Made by a program: the position numbers and the translations under genes. 64,000 nt of DNA from Chondrinema litorale. Its GTDB lineage: Bacteria; Bacteroidota; Bacteroidia; Cytophagales; Flammeovirgaceae. Of this stretch, positions 27,422-36,356 are shown in pieces. Every line of letters begins with the position of its first letter. Position 1 is the first letter of the stretch. The notes beneath the pieces are model-generated. The model worked only from the letters and a program-made list of their open reading frames with translations. It was not told the DNA's origin and did no database searches. The stretch lies in contig NZ_CP111048.1 of the NCBI RefSeq assembly GCF_026250525.1, forward strand, positions 1 through 64,000, written 5' to 3'.

Positions 27422-30004
27422 TTATTTTATAAATCTTTCTAGTTCATCATCAAATTTATTACTGTCTAATATGTCAGAAACAATAATTCCATTTTCTATT
27501 AATAGTTGAGATGGGAATGAATTAATATGTAATAGTTTGAGCGTTTCGAGTGTTTTAGATGGCTCAATTAAAAAATGCTCACCTTTTAACTGATTCTTAT
27601 CTATAAAACTTTTCCATTTTGAGTAATTTCCTTCAGATGACAAAAAGATAAATGCTACATCATTATCTTTATACTTTTCTATTACTTTAGGATAAGTAAA
27701 TTTTAAAGCCTCCACACAAGGTTTACAGCCAATAAACCAAACATCAATCAGCACCAATTTCTTATTGCTCAAATCAATCTGAGTCTGTGTACTATCAATG
27801 GTTAAAACATCGATAAGAGGAAATACATCGCCTTTTTGCTTTACATCTTTATTTATCTCTATCAAATCATCAATTTTTGTAGTGTAATTTGATTTGGGGT
27901 AAGCAGTTTTAAACTGACTAAAAACAGCTCCAAAATCCTCAACTAACACATCTTCAGCAAGCAGTTTATATAACAGAAATTCTCTAACAGGTTCTTCAAA
28001 TTTATTTGCAATAAACTGATAACTATTTGATAGGAGATCATCGTCTGGCGTATTCTCTAAAAAGTAAAAATGAGTATAAATGGCCTCTAAAATATAGCTG
28101 CTAAATTCATTCGACTTTAAATAATTGGAATTGTTTAAATCGAATTTATCAAAAGCATCTAGAATCAATTTTGGATTATAATGCTTAACTGAATCAGCTT
28201 TGGCTTGTGTGAAAAGGAGGTTTGTTTCTAACCATAAGCCGATTATTGTTCCTTTTGTCTGGTTATAATGGGTAGGTGTAATTGCTGATTGAAAATAGTT
28301 TAATGAATCGAATAAATGATTGACTTGCTCATCTCTAATTGTTAGAAAAGATTGGTAACTAATTGAGTCAAACATGGTTTTACAACTTTCACCAAATATG
28401 TTAGTTATATTTTCTACTTGTCTCAACAAAACATCTTGATATTGTAAACTATCTCTATCTTGCTTATTTATTGGAACAACTAAAACAGTATCTTTTCTCT
28501 CTTTTTTTGGATTACGTAATTCTGTTGCTTCATTTTTTACTTTAACAGTTAAAGAATCTCTATTTGCATCAGTAATAGTCGTATTTCCATAAGCCGTCTC
28601 GTGTAAAACTTTTCGTATATAATTATATGGTTTTATAAACCTATTTTTATTGATTTTTTTAGCATAAGACTTATGATAATAGCCTTCTACACCAGACTGT
28701 TTATCAAATAAACTTATCGTTTCGTAAGGCTCATTTAATTTATCTTTAGTCGATGTATGATTAACTACATCATATTGATCCCAAAAGCTTTTTTGATAAG
28801 TAACTAGTGGATTTTCACTTAAAAAATAAAAGTAACCTCGAGATAGATTTTTTAAATCGAAGCATTCTTTACTACTAAAATTACTCAACTGTAATTCATT
28901 ATATAGATGCACAGTATCTACTGGGTTGAGGTAATCCATATTGAGTTTAAAATGATGAAAAAACAACTCACCATTAAACAAAGCAAAATTGATAGTTGCT
29001 TTAGAACTCAGGCGTAATAAGTTATCAGGATAGTAAGTAGAGAATGAGCCGTGTGTTAATAAATTGACATTATCGTAAAAGAAATCGCCAACCTCAATAG
29101 AAAGTACTGTATAACTTTCAGCAGTAATGTACATCTGACCATAGCCCTTAATTTTATTTTTATTGGGTTTAGCTTTAAAACTGATTACATAAACCAATTC
29201 ATTATTATAGGTAGTAATGTCTTCTAAGTTGTAAATAAAAAAACTTAAATTTTTTTCGCTTAAAGGCCCAAAATAGAGCAAATGATCCTTAAACCGCCAC
29301 ATTTTATTATGTGATAGATATCTATTTTCAGATTGTTCAGATTTATAATATCTGGTATTCCACTTGCCTTTTGGCACATATTTATACCAATCGTCGTACT
29401 TCCAGTTATATTCGTTTCGTCTTATCTGATCGAAGAATAAAAAGTTTCGATAACTACTCATCAAATGCGTTTTGTTTTTCTTGCCATTTTCCGTTATTCC
29501 TGTACTATAATATTCTCCCACAGCATCTGTTTCGCCAGTAAAAACATCGTTTAAGACTTTAGATTCGTGATAATAAAAATTAGCTAAATAAGGTTTTGCT
29601 CTGTATAGGTTTTGAAATTGTTCACTGGCTTTTTTTACAATCTCTTTTACATTTGGCTTTTTAGACTCAATGGTAATGGTATTTAACTCAATTTGATTGA
29701 CTGGTAAAAACACTTGCGTAAAATCTTCCATAAAATTCTGCGCGGGAACTTTAATGGTTTTATATCCAATAGAAGAAATCTGAATACTGTCTTGTGAGTA
29801 TTTATCAGGAATTTTTAATTCGAAATAGCCACTTTCGTTTGTAGCAGTACCAATATGCCATTTTTGAATGTATACATGAGCAAAAGGTACAGGTTCTTTG
29901 CTTTGGGCATCTAAAACATGAGCATTAATTGTTACAAAATTTTGAGCAAAGCTTGATTGAAGTGATACTGTGAAAAACAGCAATAAGAGGTAAAAAAGTC
30001 GCAT
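27422..30004 (-). CDS. Secreted carboxypeptidase-regulatory-like / thioredoxin (TlpA-like) fusion protein
   Basis: 860-residue protein with a signal peptide (ends SFAQ, about 21). Residues about 25-110 are a CarboxypepD_reg-like beta-sandwich (AHVLDAQSKEPVPFAHVYIQ, TNESGYFELKIP, ISSIGYKTI), as found at the N-terminus of TonB receptors. A middle of roughly 600 residues, rich in Tyr, Phe and Asn, begins like the DUF5686 outer-membrane family but I cannot delimit it. The last about 130 residues are a TlpA/AhpC-type thioredoxin fold with Cys760-Lys-Pro-Cys763 (WFIGCKPC). It probably acts at the periplasmic face as a thiol reductase or sensor. The domain combination is unusual. Confidence 0.8.
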   Translation of the reverse strand: MRLFYLLLLFFTVSLQSSFAQNFVTINAHVLDAQSKEPVPFAHVYIQKWHIGTATNESGYFELKIPDKYSQDSIQISSIGYKTIKVPAQNFMEDFTQVFLPVNQIELNTITIESKKPNVKEIVKKASEQFQNLYRAKPYLANFYYHESKVLNDVFTGETDAVGEYYSTGITENGKKNKTHLMSSYRNFLFFDQIRRNEYNWKYDDWYKYVPKGKWNTRYYKSEQSENRYLSHNKMWRFKDHLLYFGPLSEKNLSFFIYNLEDITTYNNELVYVISFKAKPNKNKIKGYGQMYITAESYTVLSIEVGDFFYDNVNLLTHGSFSTYYPDNLLRLSSKATINFALFNGELFFHHFKLNMDYLNPVDTVHLYNELQLSNFSSKECFDLKNLSRGYFYFLSENPLVTYQKSFWDQYDVVNHTSTKDKLNEPYETISLFDKQSGVEGYYHKSYAKKINKNRFIKPYNYIRKVLHETAYGNTTITDANRDSLTVKVKNEATELRNPKKERKDTVLVVPINKQDRDSLQYQDVLLRQVENITNIFGESCKTMFDSISYQSFLTIRDEQVNHLFDSLNYFQSAITPTHYNQTKGTIIGLWLETNLLFTQAKADSVKHYNPKLILDAFDKFDLNNSNYLKSNEFSSYILEAIYTHFYFLENTPDDDLLSNSYQFIANKFEEPVREFLLYKLLAEDVLVEDFGAVFSQFKTAYPKSNYTTKIDDLIEINKDVKQKGDVFPLIDVLTIDSTQTQIDLSNKKLVLIDVWFIGCKPCVEALKFTYPKVIEKYKDNDVAFIFLSSEGNYSKWKSFIDKNQLKGEHFLIEPSKTLETLKLLHINSFPSQLLIENGIIVSDILDSNKFDDELERFIK

Positions 30005-30354
30005 TAGCTAATCTTAAAGTTGAAAAACGAGCACTAATTTCTTCAACGAAGCAACCAAAATTAGGTTGTTGTTATGCGATTATTTGAATTTTATTACCTC
30101 AAATTAATTAAGACTCTTCTACCTACTACTACTTCACTCTTCTATATAGTTTTAACTGCATGTTCTCTTTTTAATTAGCAATAAGAGCTTATAAAGTAAA
30201 GCTCATTAACATTCACACAAAAAGAAATTAGAATATTATTAGAATTTAAATCGGCTTGAATTTGATGTAAAAGAATAGCTATCTTGCACGCTTTATATGG
30301 AAATGAGAACAAGGATTATCATTTTAATTTTTCTTGATATTGATAAAGGTTTAA
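30005..30354. other. 350-bp divergent intergenic region
   Basis: This separates the minus-strand thioredoxin-fusion gene from the plus-strand SBF transporter. It must hold both promoters. A CAAAATTA at 30056-30063 (TAATTTTG on the minus strand) fits the -7 consensus for the fusion gene, without a clear -33 partner. I see no RNA gene or ORF. Confidence 0.45.
30256..30287 (+). promoter_or_regulatory. Possible promoter of SBF transporter gene
   Basis: TTG at 30256-30258 and TATCTTGC at 30280-30287, spaced 21 bp, approximate the Bacteroidota TTTG-N19-21-TAnnTTTG promoter. The start codon lies 67 bp downstream. The -7 box is imperfect. Confidence 0.35.
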
Positions 30355-31380
30355 ATGAATAATATAAAGCAAAGTAGGTCACCATTTTCACTTTTAAAAA
30401 GAGTTGGACTCGATTGGTTTGTTTTTGCACTCTTAGGAATGATCGGCCTTGCTTACATCTTTCCTGCCCCAGGTATTGCCGAAGGGCCATTCTCGATGAG
30501 TAGTATTGCCGAATATGGTGTTATATTGATTTTCTTTTTCTACGGTTTAAAACAAGATACTCAAAAGGTGCTTTCTGGTTTGAGTAACTGGAAACTACAC
30601 CTTGTTATACAGTTATCTACTTTTCTTATTTTTCCTTTAATCGTACTCACATTTTTAAATTTTCAAGAGGATATTAAAGGAGAATTTGAATATTTATGGT
30701 TGGGGATTTTCTTTCTAGCTGCATTGCCATCTACCGTTTCTTCTTCTGTTGTAATGGTTTCTATTGCCAATGGAAATATACCAGCAGCTATTTTTAATGC
30801 CAGTATTTCTGGCATAATCGGGATTTTTCTCACTCCATTGTGGATGGAACAAGTAATAGATTCAGCAAATATCGATTTAGACCTTCAATCGGTTTTAGGC
30901 AAACTAATTCTCAAAACATTTTTGCCCGTGGTAGCAGGTATATTCTTAAATGTGAAGTTTAAGTTTAATCTCTCTAAATATAAATCGTCTCTTAAGTATT
31001 TTGATCAGTCTGTTATTCTGATGATCGTTTACACTTCTTTCTGTAAATCGTTTTCTCAAAATATGTTTTCTGGTTATCAAATTACAGATTTGCTTCTATT
31101 AGGAATTGGCTTATTAGGCTTATTTTTATTGATGATTTTCTTAATGTCTCAATTAGGAAAACTACTTAATTTTAACAGAGAAGATAAAGTGACCATGCTT
31201 TTTTGTGGCTCTAAAAAATCATTAGTACATGGTAGCGTAATTGTAAAAGTAATGTTTGCTAGCAGCATTGCCGGAGTTGTGCTTTTACCGGTAATGATAT
31301 ACCACTCTATACAATTGATATTAGCCAGTGTGCTAGCCCAATCTATCGCTAATAATAAGAAACATACAATTGTGGGTTAA
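30355..31380 (+). CDS. Bile acid:sodium symporter family transporter (SBF-like, YfeH/RCH1 type)
   Basis: 341-residue integral membrane protein with about ten hydrophobic helices. It begins with a polar N-terminus and GLDWFVFALLGMIGLAYIFP, has FLAALPSTVSSSVVMVSIANGN near residue 122 (the conserved discontinuous-helix region of the SBF-like family PF13593) and CGSKKSLVHGS near residue 284. This family imports or exports organic anions or regulates Ca2+/Na+; the substrate is not deducible. It converges with the DUF4374 gene over a shared terminator. Confidence 0.88.
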   Translation: MNNIKQSRSPFSLLKRVGLDWFVFALLGMIGLAYIFPAPGIAEGPFSMSSIAEYGVILIFFFYGLKQDTQKVLSGLSNWKLHLVIQLSTFLIFPLIVLTFLNFQEDIKGEFEYLWLGIFFLAALPSTVSSSVVMVSIANGNIPAAIFNASISGIIGIFLTPLWMEQVIDSANIDLDLQSVLGKLILKTFLPVVAGIFLNVKFKFNLSKYKSSLKYFDQSVILMIVYTSFCKSFSQNMFSGYQITDLLLLGIGLLGLFLLMIFLMSQLGKLLNFNREDKVTMLFCGSKKSLVHGSVIVKVMFASSIAGVVLLPVMIYHSIQLILASVLAQSIANNKKHTIVG

Positions 31381-31402
31381 AAAAAATATTGTTAAAAGTA
31401 AA

Positions 31403-31434
31403 GGCAAAGAGCAACTAGTTGTCTGCTCTTTGCC
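31403..31434. terminator. Bidirectional intrinsic terminator
   Basis: Perfect 11-bp stem (ggcaaagagca/tgctctttgcc) with a 10-nt loop, between the convergent SBF transporter and DUF4374 genes. T-rich flanks occur on both sides (attcctttat on plus, tttacttttaac on minus). Confidence 0.8.
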
Positions 31435-31444
31435 ATTCCTTTAT

Positions 31445-32779
31445 CTATTCTTCAATATTCTTTAGCAATCCGATTGCTTCTACATTGGTACTAGCAACCG
31501 ATAATACAGCAGTAGACTGAGAAGTTACAGGATCGATCTCGTAGATTGTTGGATACTCACCAGTAGCTGTAATTGGGAAGTATAATTTACCATCATAAGA
31601 CATTGGTAAACCAATATCGCTGATATCATCTTTAGAAGGAAAACCTCCACCTACCCAGTTAAAAGTTTTATCTTCCATTTTTACAATACCATACTGAGTA
31701 GCAGGATCATTAGTAGAAGAAATTACAGTTTCGTTGTAGAACTCAAGCAAGAAGTAATCTTCTGTAATGTGCCATACTTTTCTAAAATTGTAATCTTCGG
31801 CAATTTCTTCGATATTAAAGTAATAGCTATCGTCAAAGTCTGTCGCTCCACTATTGATTCTTAATGCACCTGCAGGATTCGTTGCGTTTGAATCATAAGC
31901 ACCTGAGAATACATATACATTTCCGTCGTCGTCTTTTGCTATTTGAGAGTAATATTGCGAGCGGTAACGACCTGATGCATAACTCAACTGATTAGATCTG
32001 TAAACTCTCTGTACTTCCAAGTTTTCATCGAAAGCAACTACCCAACAGCTATCTGGATAAATTACTGTACCAGTACTTGCTCCACCTTCTGCTTCATCAT
32101 CTTGAGCCTGAGAAACAACTGCTCCTGTTAAAAACTCACCGTTACCCATATCTACAATTCCTGAGAAAGTTACCTGCTGACCTTCAGAAATCAGTCCATA
32201 GGTTTCAATACTTTGAGTTTCTAAAGAAAGACCACCAGCAGTATTTATAAAATTAAAAGTAGCACCATCAGCACGTTCAGTTCCATCCTCATAAGTTAAA
32301 GGATTTCCATCTTCGTCTACTAATGTTTGGCCACCAACACTGGTAATCGCATAGTCTTCGAAGAAACCATAAGAAGTAAAACGAGAAGTAATTTGAAATT
32401 CGCCAAGAGAAGAGAGCTCTCCAGCAGTATCTAACTCGTATCCTAAACCGATACCTGGCTCACCTTGAGCATATATTAAACCTACAGTTACTGTATTATC
32501 TTCGTTAAAAATCCAGTTGTAACCTGTTTGTTCTAATTCAATACCACTTCCAACAATACTTAAATCATCGCCACCCAATGTATCAGTACTTAATATATAT
32601 TCTGCAGACTCACCCGCTGCCGAGATAAAGAATGATTCTGTTACACTATCTTCTTCAGTATCTGGTGTAGGATCGGTTGCATCATCATCATCCGAACATG
32701 AAATGGTATTAATTGCTAGTAAGATTACTAATCCGTAGAAATTGAATTTTCTGAAAAAATTAATTATAAATCTATCCAT
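31445..32779 (-). CDS. DUF4374-type surface lipoprotein
   Basis: 444-residue lipoprotein. The leader ends at the lipobox NTISC (Cys28), directly followed by Ser-Asp-Asp-Asp-Asp, which fits the Bacteroidota lipoprotein export signal for surface exposure. The C-terminal half (DGNVYVFSGAYDSNATNPAG, KVWHITEDYFLLEFYN) resembles DUF4374, a beta-propeller-like family normally encoded beside TonB receptors in iron or siderophore uptake loci. It lies 33 bp downstream of such a receptor and shares its operon, so it is the likely surface partner. The usual PepSY membrane protein is not next to it. Confidence 0.8.
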   Translation of the reverse strand: MDRFIINFFRKFNFYGLVILLAINTISCSDDDDATDPTPDTEEDSVTESFFISAAGESAEYILSTDTLGGDDLSIVGSGIELEQTGYNWIFNEDNTVTVGLIYAQGEPGIGLGYELDTAGELSSLGEFQITSRFTSYGFFEDYAITSVGGQTLVDEDGNPLTYEDGTERADGATFNFINTAGGLSLETQSIETYGLISEGQQVTFSGIVDMGNGEFLTGAVVSQAQDDEAEGGASTGTVIYPDSCWVVAFDENLEVQRVYRSNQLSYASGRYRSQYYSQIAKDDDGNVYVFSGAYDSNATNPAGALRINSGATDFDDSYYFNIEEIAEDYNFRKVWHITEDYFLLEFYNETVISSTNDPATQYGIVKMEDKTFNWVGGGFPSKDDISDIGLPMSYDGKLYFPITATGEYPTIYEIDPVTSQSTAVLSVASTNVEAIGLLKNIEE

Positions 32780-32812
32780 TGCTATTTATGAGGTTTATTA
32801 ATATTCGAAATT

Positions 32813-35218
32813 TTATTTTTTGTCTTTGCTAAAGAAATATCTCAGCTTCACCGAAAAGCTTCTTCCAGGTTTCTGCAAGCTGTAATTGTCGTAAAGAATT
32901 GTATTCGTGAAATTTTTTGCCTCTAGTGCTATATTGTACTTACCATCTTTCATTACATAAGTAAGAGCCAAATCATGAGATAACTGACTCGGAATAGTAA
33001 CTTTACTATTACTGCTGCCTAGGCTTTCCCAGTTTCTAAAAAACTCATGCACATAATTCAGAAAATAACTAACCGTAAGTACATTGTTATCTCCTCCTAA
33101 AATATCTCTTATCAAATAACTTGCTTCTGTATTTCCAAAGAAATAAGGTACATTGGGCATCTTATCTTTGTAGTGTAGAGAAGGTGTTCCACTCACACTG
33201 TAGTATTCCATATCTCTTATATTTTGATATGTGATTGTTCCACCCAATGAGAATTTATTTTTGTAGTAATAGCGTGCTTCCATATCTACACCCATGTATT
33301 GGACATTGCCATGATTGGTGTAATAAGCCCCACCGTATTTTTGCTCAATTTGTCTGCGGATATAATCTCTGGTATCTCTGTGGAAAAAGCCAGCTTCTAC
33401 ATACAAAGCATGTTCTTTATCTTTACCGAAGAAAGGTGAATAAACTAAATTAAAGTTTATATTTCGGCTGTTTTCAGGTTTAAGGCTTGCATCTCCGACC
33501 TCTAAAATTTCATCTCCAAAAAGCTCAGTAGCTGTCGGAAGTCTAACTGTTTTTTCGAATGATGCTTTTAATAGGAGCGCATCTGTTAACCTATAGTTTG
33601 CTACCAAACCATAACCTGATGTATTAAAGGTTTCTGTTTTTTCTATATAGGAAGAACTTCCATCTGTAGCGGCCAAAGTATCAATCGGGCCTGTAGTAGC
33701 TACTAAATAATTTTTACCAAACACCGATGCACTCCATTTATCATTTGGAGTAAAAGTATAAGAAGCACCTAATACATTTTTAATATTCGAACGCTTCATA
33801 AAATCAGTCTCTTCGCTATTATCATCAGTTGCCTTCTCATCCGAATTTTTTCTTTCGTAACTGCTCAATACATTGTTTATGGCTAACTTGTGTTTTTCGC
33901 TTAGCGCATACTGCAAGTTAAGTGTTGCCATTCCTGTATTATTTATATACTCAGCCATAGAATAGTCGCCTTCTCCTTTACTATCTTTTGTTTCGTACTC
34001 ACCATTCCAGTTGTACCGTCTGGCCATTGTATCTAAGTTGACATTGTTTACTTTGCTGTAATTAGCTGTTAGTGAGACAGATAAGTTTTTAACAAACAAA
34101 TCATTTTTTAGATATTCCAAAGAAGGCATTACTGTCTTTGCTGTTCTGGTTCTACCCCCATATACAATTTTCATTAGGTTAGCATTTTGTATATCGGCTT
34201 CTTCTTGCGCAAGTGTTAATCCTATTAAAAATCTGTCTGCCCAAGATTTTTGAATTACACCAATTTTCCCAATAACAGACTCATTCCTATATTTATCATG
34301 GAATCTTCTAAACCAGTACTCTTCTTCTGAGTAAGTATCGCCATCGAGGTTTAGCAAATTGGTTTTTACCTTGTAGTTGTTATCCGAATAGTTTTGGTAG
34401 GCATTAATACTATATGTAAAACCAGATTTAGTAGTTGAACCAAAATTGATATTGGTTTTGTGGGTGTTAAAAGAACCATATGAATAAGATGCATCCAAAT
34501 AAGTATTGGTAGTTTTCTTAGTAATGATATTGATGGCTCCACCTAAAGCATCAGAACCCAATTCTATCGGAACTACTCCTTTATACACCTCGATTCGCTC
34601 TGCCAGATTTATCGGAATATTATTAATCTGGAAAGCCGAACCAAAATTACTCATCGGAATACCATCCATAAATACTTTTACATGTCTGCCAGTAAACCCG
34701 TTGAGCATAATTGATGTACTAGAACCCTGTCCACCCGATCTTCTAATTCTCACGCCAGACACTCTCTCCATTGCCTGCGACAAATCCATCGAGTTGTTTT
34801 TTAAAGATTTAGCATCAATCGCTACTACATTATATGCCGTTTCTCTAACCTCTTCTACAATAGATTTGCCTGCTACCATTACTTCATCCAAAACCATTTT
34901 GGGGTCGTACTTTAATGTGAAGTTTAGATCGGTTGTCTGTCCAGCTTTTACTGTAATTGTTTGATATTGATTGAGATAGCCAAGACCAGAGCAAAAAACT
35001 GTGTATTCTCCTGCTGGCGCACTCAATTTAAATTTCCCTTTATTATCTGTCGATGTATTGTAATTGGTCCCCTTCAAAAAGACCAAAATATCTTGTAAAG
35101 ACTCATTTTCTTCTGAAAAAACCTGTCCGCGAATTTCTCCTTGTTTATGCTGGGCTGTGGCATAATATGAAGATAAGCTAGTAAACAGAATAATATATAT
35201 GAATAAATATCTGTGCAT
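32813..35218 (-). CDS. TonB-dependent outer-membrane receptor
   Basis: 801-residue receptor. Signal peptide about residues 1-22 (ends ATAQ), a CarboxypepD_reg-like domain (about 25-110: GQVFSEENESLQDILVFLKG, TDNKGKFKLSAPAG), a plug domain (about 125-235: MERVSGVRIRRSGGQGSSTS, then IPIELG DALGGAINII) and a 22-strand barrel ending with an aromatic residue near the C-terminus (LRYFFSKDKK). The high-affinity import of Fe-siderophores, haem or vitamins is energised by TonB/ExbBD. It is followed by the DUF4374 lipoprotein gene. The substrate is inferred to be an iron complex. Confidence 0.93.
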   Translation of the reverse strand: MHRYLFIYIILFTSLSSYYATAQHKQGEIRGQVFSEENESLQDILVFLKGTNYNTSTDNKGKFKLSAPAGEYTVFCSGLGYLNQYQTITVKAGQTTDLNFTLKYDPKMVLDEVMVAGKSIVEEVRETAYNVVAIDAKSLKNNSMDLSQAMERVSGVRIRRSGGQGSSTSIMLNGFTGRHVKVFMDGIPMSNFGSAFQINNIPINLAERIEVYKGVVPIELGSDALGGAINIITKKTTNTYLDASYSYGSFNTHKTNINFGSTTKSGFTYSINAYQNYSDNNYKVKTNLLNLDGDTYSEEEYWFRRFHDKYRNESVIGKIGVIQKSWADRFLIGLTLAQEEADIQNANLMKIVYGGRTRTAKTVMPSLEYLKNDLFVKNLSVSLTANYSKVNNVNLDTMARRYNWNGEYETKDSKGEGDYSMAEYINNTGMATLNLQYALSEKHKLAINNVLSSYERKNSDEKATDDNSEETDFMKRSNIKNVLGASYTFTPNDKWSASVFGKNYLVATTGPIDTLAATDGSSSYIEKTETFNTSGYGLVANYRLTDALLLKASFEKTVRLPTATELFGDEILEVGDASLKPENSRNINFNLVYSPFFGKDKEHALYVEAGFFHRDTRDYIRRQIEQKYGGAYYTNHGNVQYMGVDMEARYYYKNKFSLGGTITYQNIRDMEYYSVSGTPSLHYKDKMPNVPYFFGNTEASYLIRDILGGDNNVLTVSYFLNYVHEFFRNWESLGSSNSKVTIPSQLSHDLALTYVMKDGKYNIALEAKNFTNTILYDNYSLQKPGRSFSVKLRYFFSKDKK

Positions 35219-35512
35219 TAAACGCGCTGTTTTTATTTAAACTAATTCTAAATAATGTGCGAATTTAGATTACACAGCTTTCAAAAAGTTTCGGAAAAAG
35301 AAAATTAAGTTTCGGAAAAGGAATTATTTTAGAATTATTCAAAACTTGGCCAACACACAAAGACTGCCGATATCTAAACTTTCTAATTGCTAAAGCTTTC
35401 TAACATGCACTTAGATAACAATAACATAATCTTTACTTAACCTAAATAGTCAAAATTTGGATTTACTTTACATGCACTACAAATTATCAAAACAAAAAAG
35501 CATTAAGCTCAA

Positions 35513-36343
35513 ATGAATATTAAGCTAACTTCCACTCTCCTACTTTTTTATTTAGGCATTTCTCTCACAGCTTTTACACAGCAATTACCTTCTACTGGTT
35601 TATGCGCGCATAGAGGGGCAATGGATACACATCCTGAAAATACAATTCCTGCATTTAAAGCTGCGATAGAAGCCGGAGCGCAAATGATCGAGTTTGATGT
35701 TTGGCTTACAAAAGACAACAAAATGGTGATTATCCATGATGAAACTGTTGATAGAACCACCAATGGCACAGGTGAGGTTTCATCTCTCACTTTTGAAGAA
35801 ATAAGAAAACTTGATGCAGGTAGCTGGAAATTGGAAGAATTTTCTGGTGTGCAAATACCAACACTAGAAGAAGTTTTGGACATAATGCCTTACAATGTTT
35901 GGCTCAACATCCACATTAAACAAGAAGGTGATTTGCCCGTAATGATTGCCCAAACGGTAAAGGAAAAAGGCCGTTTACATCAATCATTTTTAGCTTGTAC
36001 AAGAAGCTCCATGCAGAAAGTTCGCAAAGCGATTCCTGAGATATTGTTTTGTAATATGGATAGAAAAAACACCTCTGATAAATATGTAGATCAAACCATT
36101 AGCTCAAGAGCGAATTTTTTACAGTTCCCTAAAAAAGGGCCAGTAATCACTCCAGCGCATATCGCTAAGCTGAAAAGCAATGCTGTACTCATCAACTATT
36201 TTCAGGCAGACTCTTTAGAAGAAGCTAAACAGCTATTAGTAATGGGCGTAGATTTTCCACTGGTAAATAATATTGTTGAGTTTATGCAGCATGCTGATGA
36301 ATTACAACTGACACCTATTAAGCCTGTTTTTTCAGCAGAGTAA
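35513..36343 (+). CDS. Glycerophosphodiester phosphodiesterase, secreted
   Basis: 276-residue GDPD with a signal peptide (about residues 1-22, ends AFTQ). Catalytic motif CAHRGAMDTHPENT gives His33, Arg34 and Glu42; metal ligands are Glu60/Asp62 (IEFDVWLTKD) and His75 (IIHDETVDRTTNG). It hydrolyses glycerophosphodiesters to sn-glycerol-3-phosphate and an alcohol in the periplasm, as in phospholipid salvage. Full length. It converges tightly with the GMC oxidoreductase gene (13 bp between stops). Confidence 0.94.
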   Translation: MNIKLTSTLLLFYLGISLTAFTQQLPSTGLCAHRGAMDTHPENTIPAFKAAIEAGAQMIEFDVWLTKDNKMVIIHDETVDRTTNGTGEVSSLTFEEIRKLDAGSWKLEEFSGVQIPTLEEVLDIMPYNVWLNIHIKQEGDLPVMIAQTVKEKGRLHQSFLACTRSSMQKVRKAIPEILFCNMDRKNTSDKYVDQTISSRANFLQFPKKGPVITPAHIAKLKSNAVLINYFQADSLEEAKQLLVMGVDFPLVNNIVEFMQHADELQLTPIKPVFSAE

Positions 36344-36356
36344 TAGAAGGGAGTTT

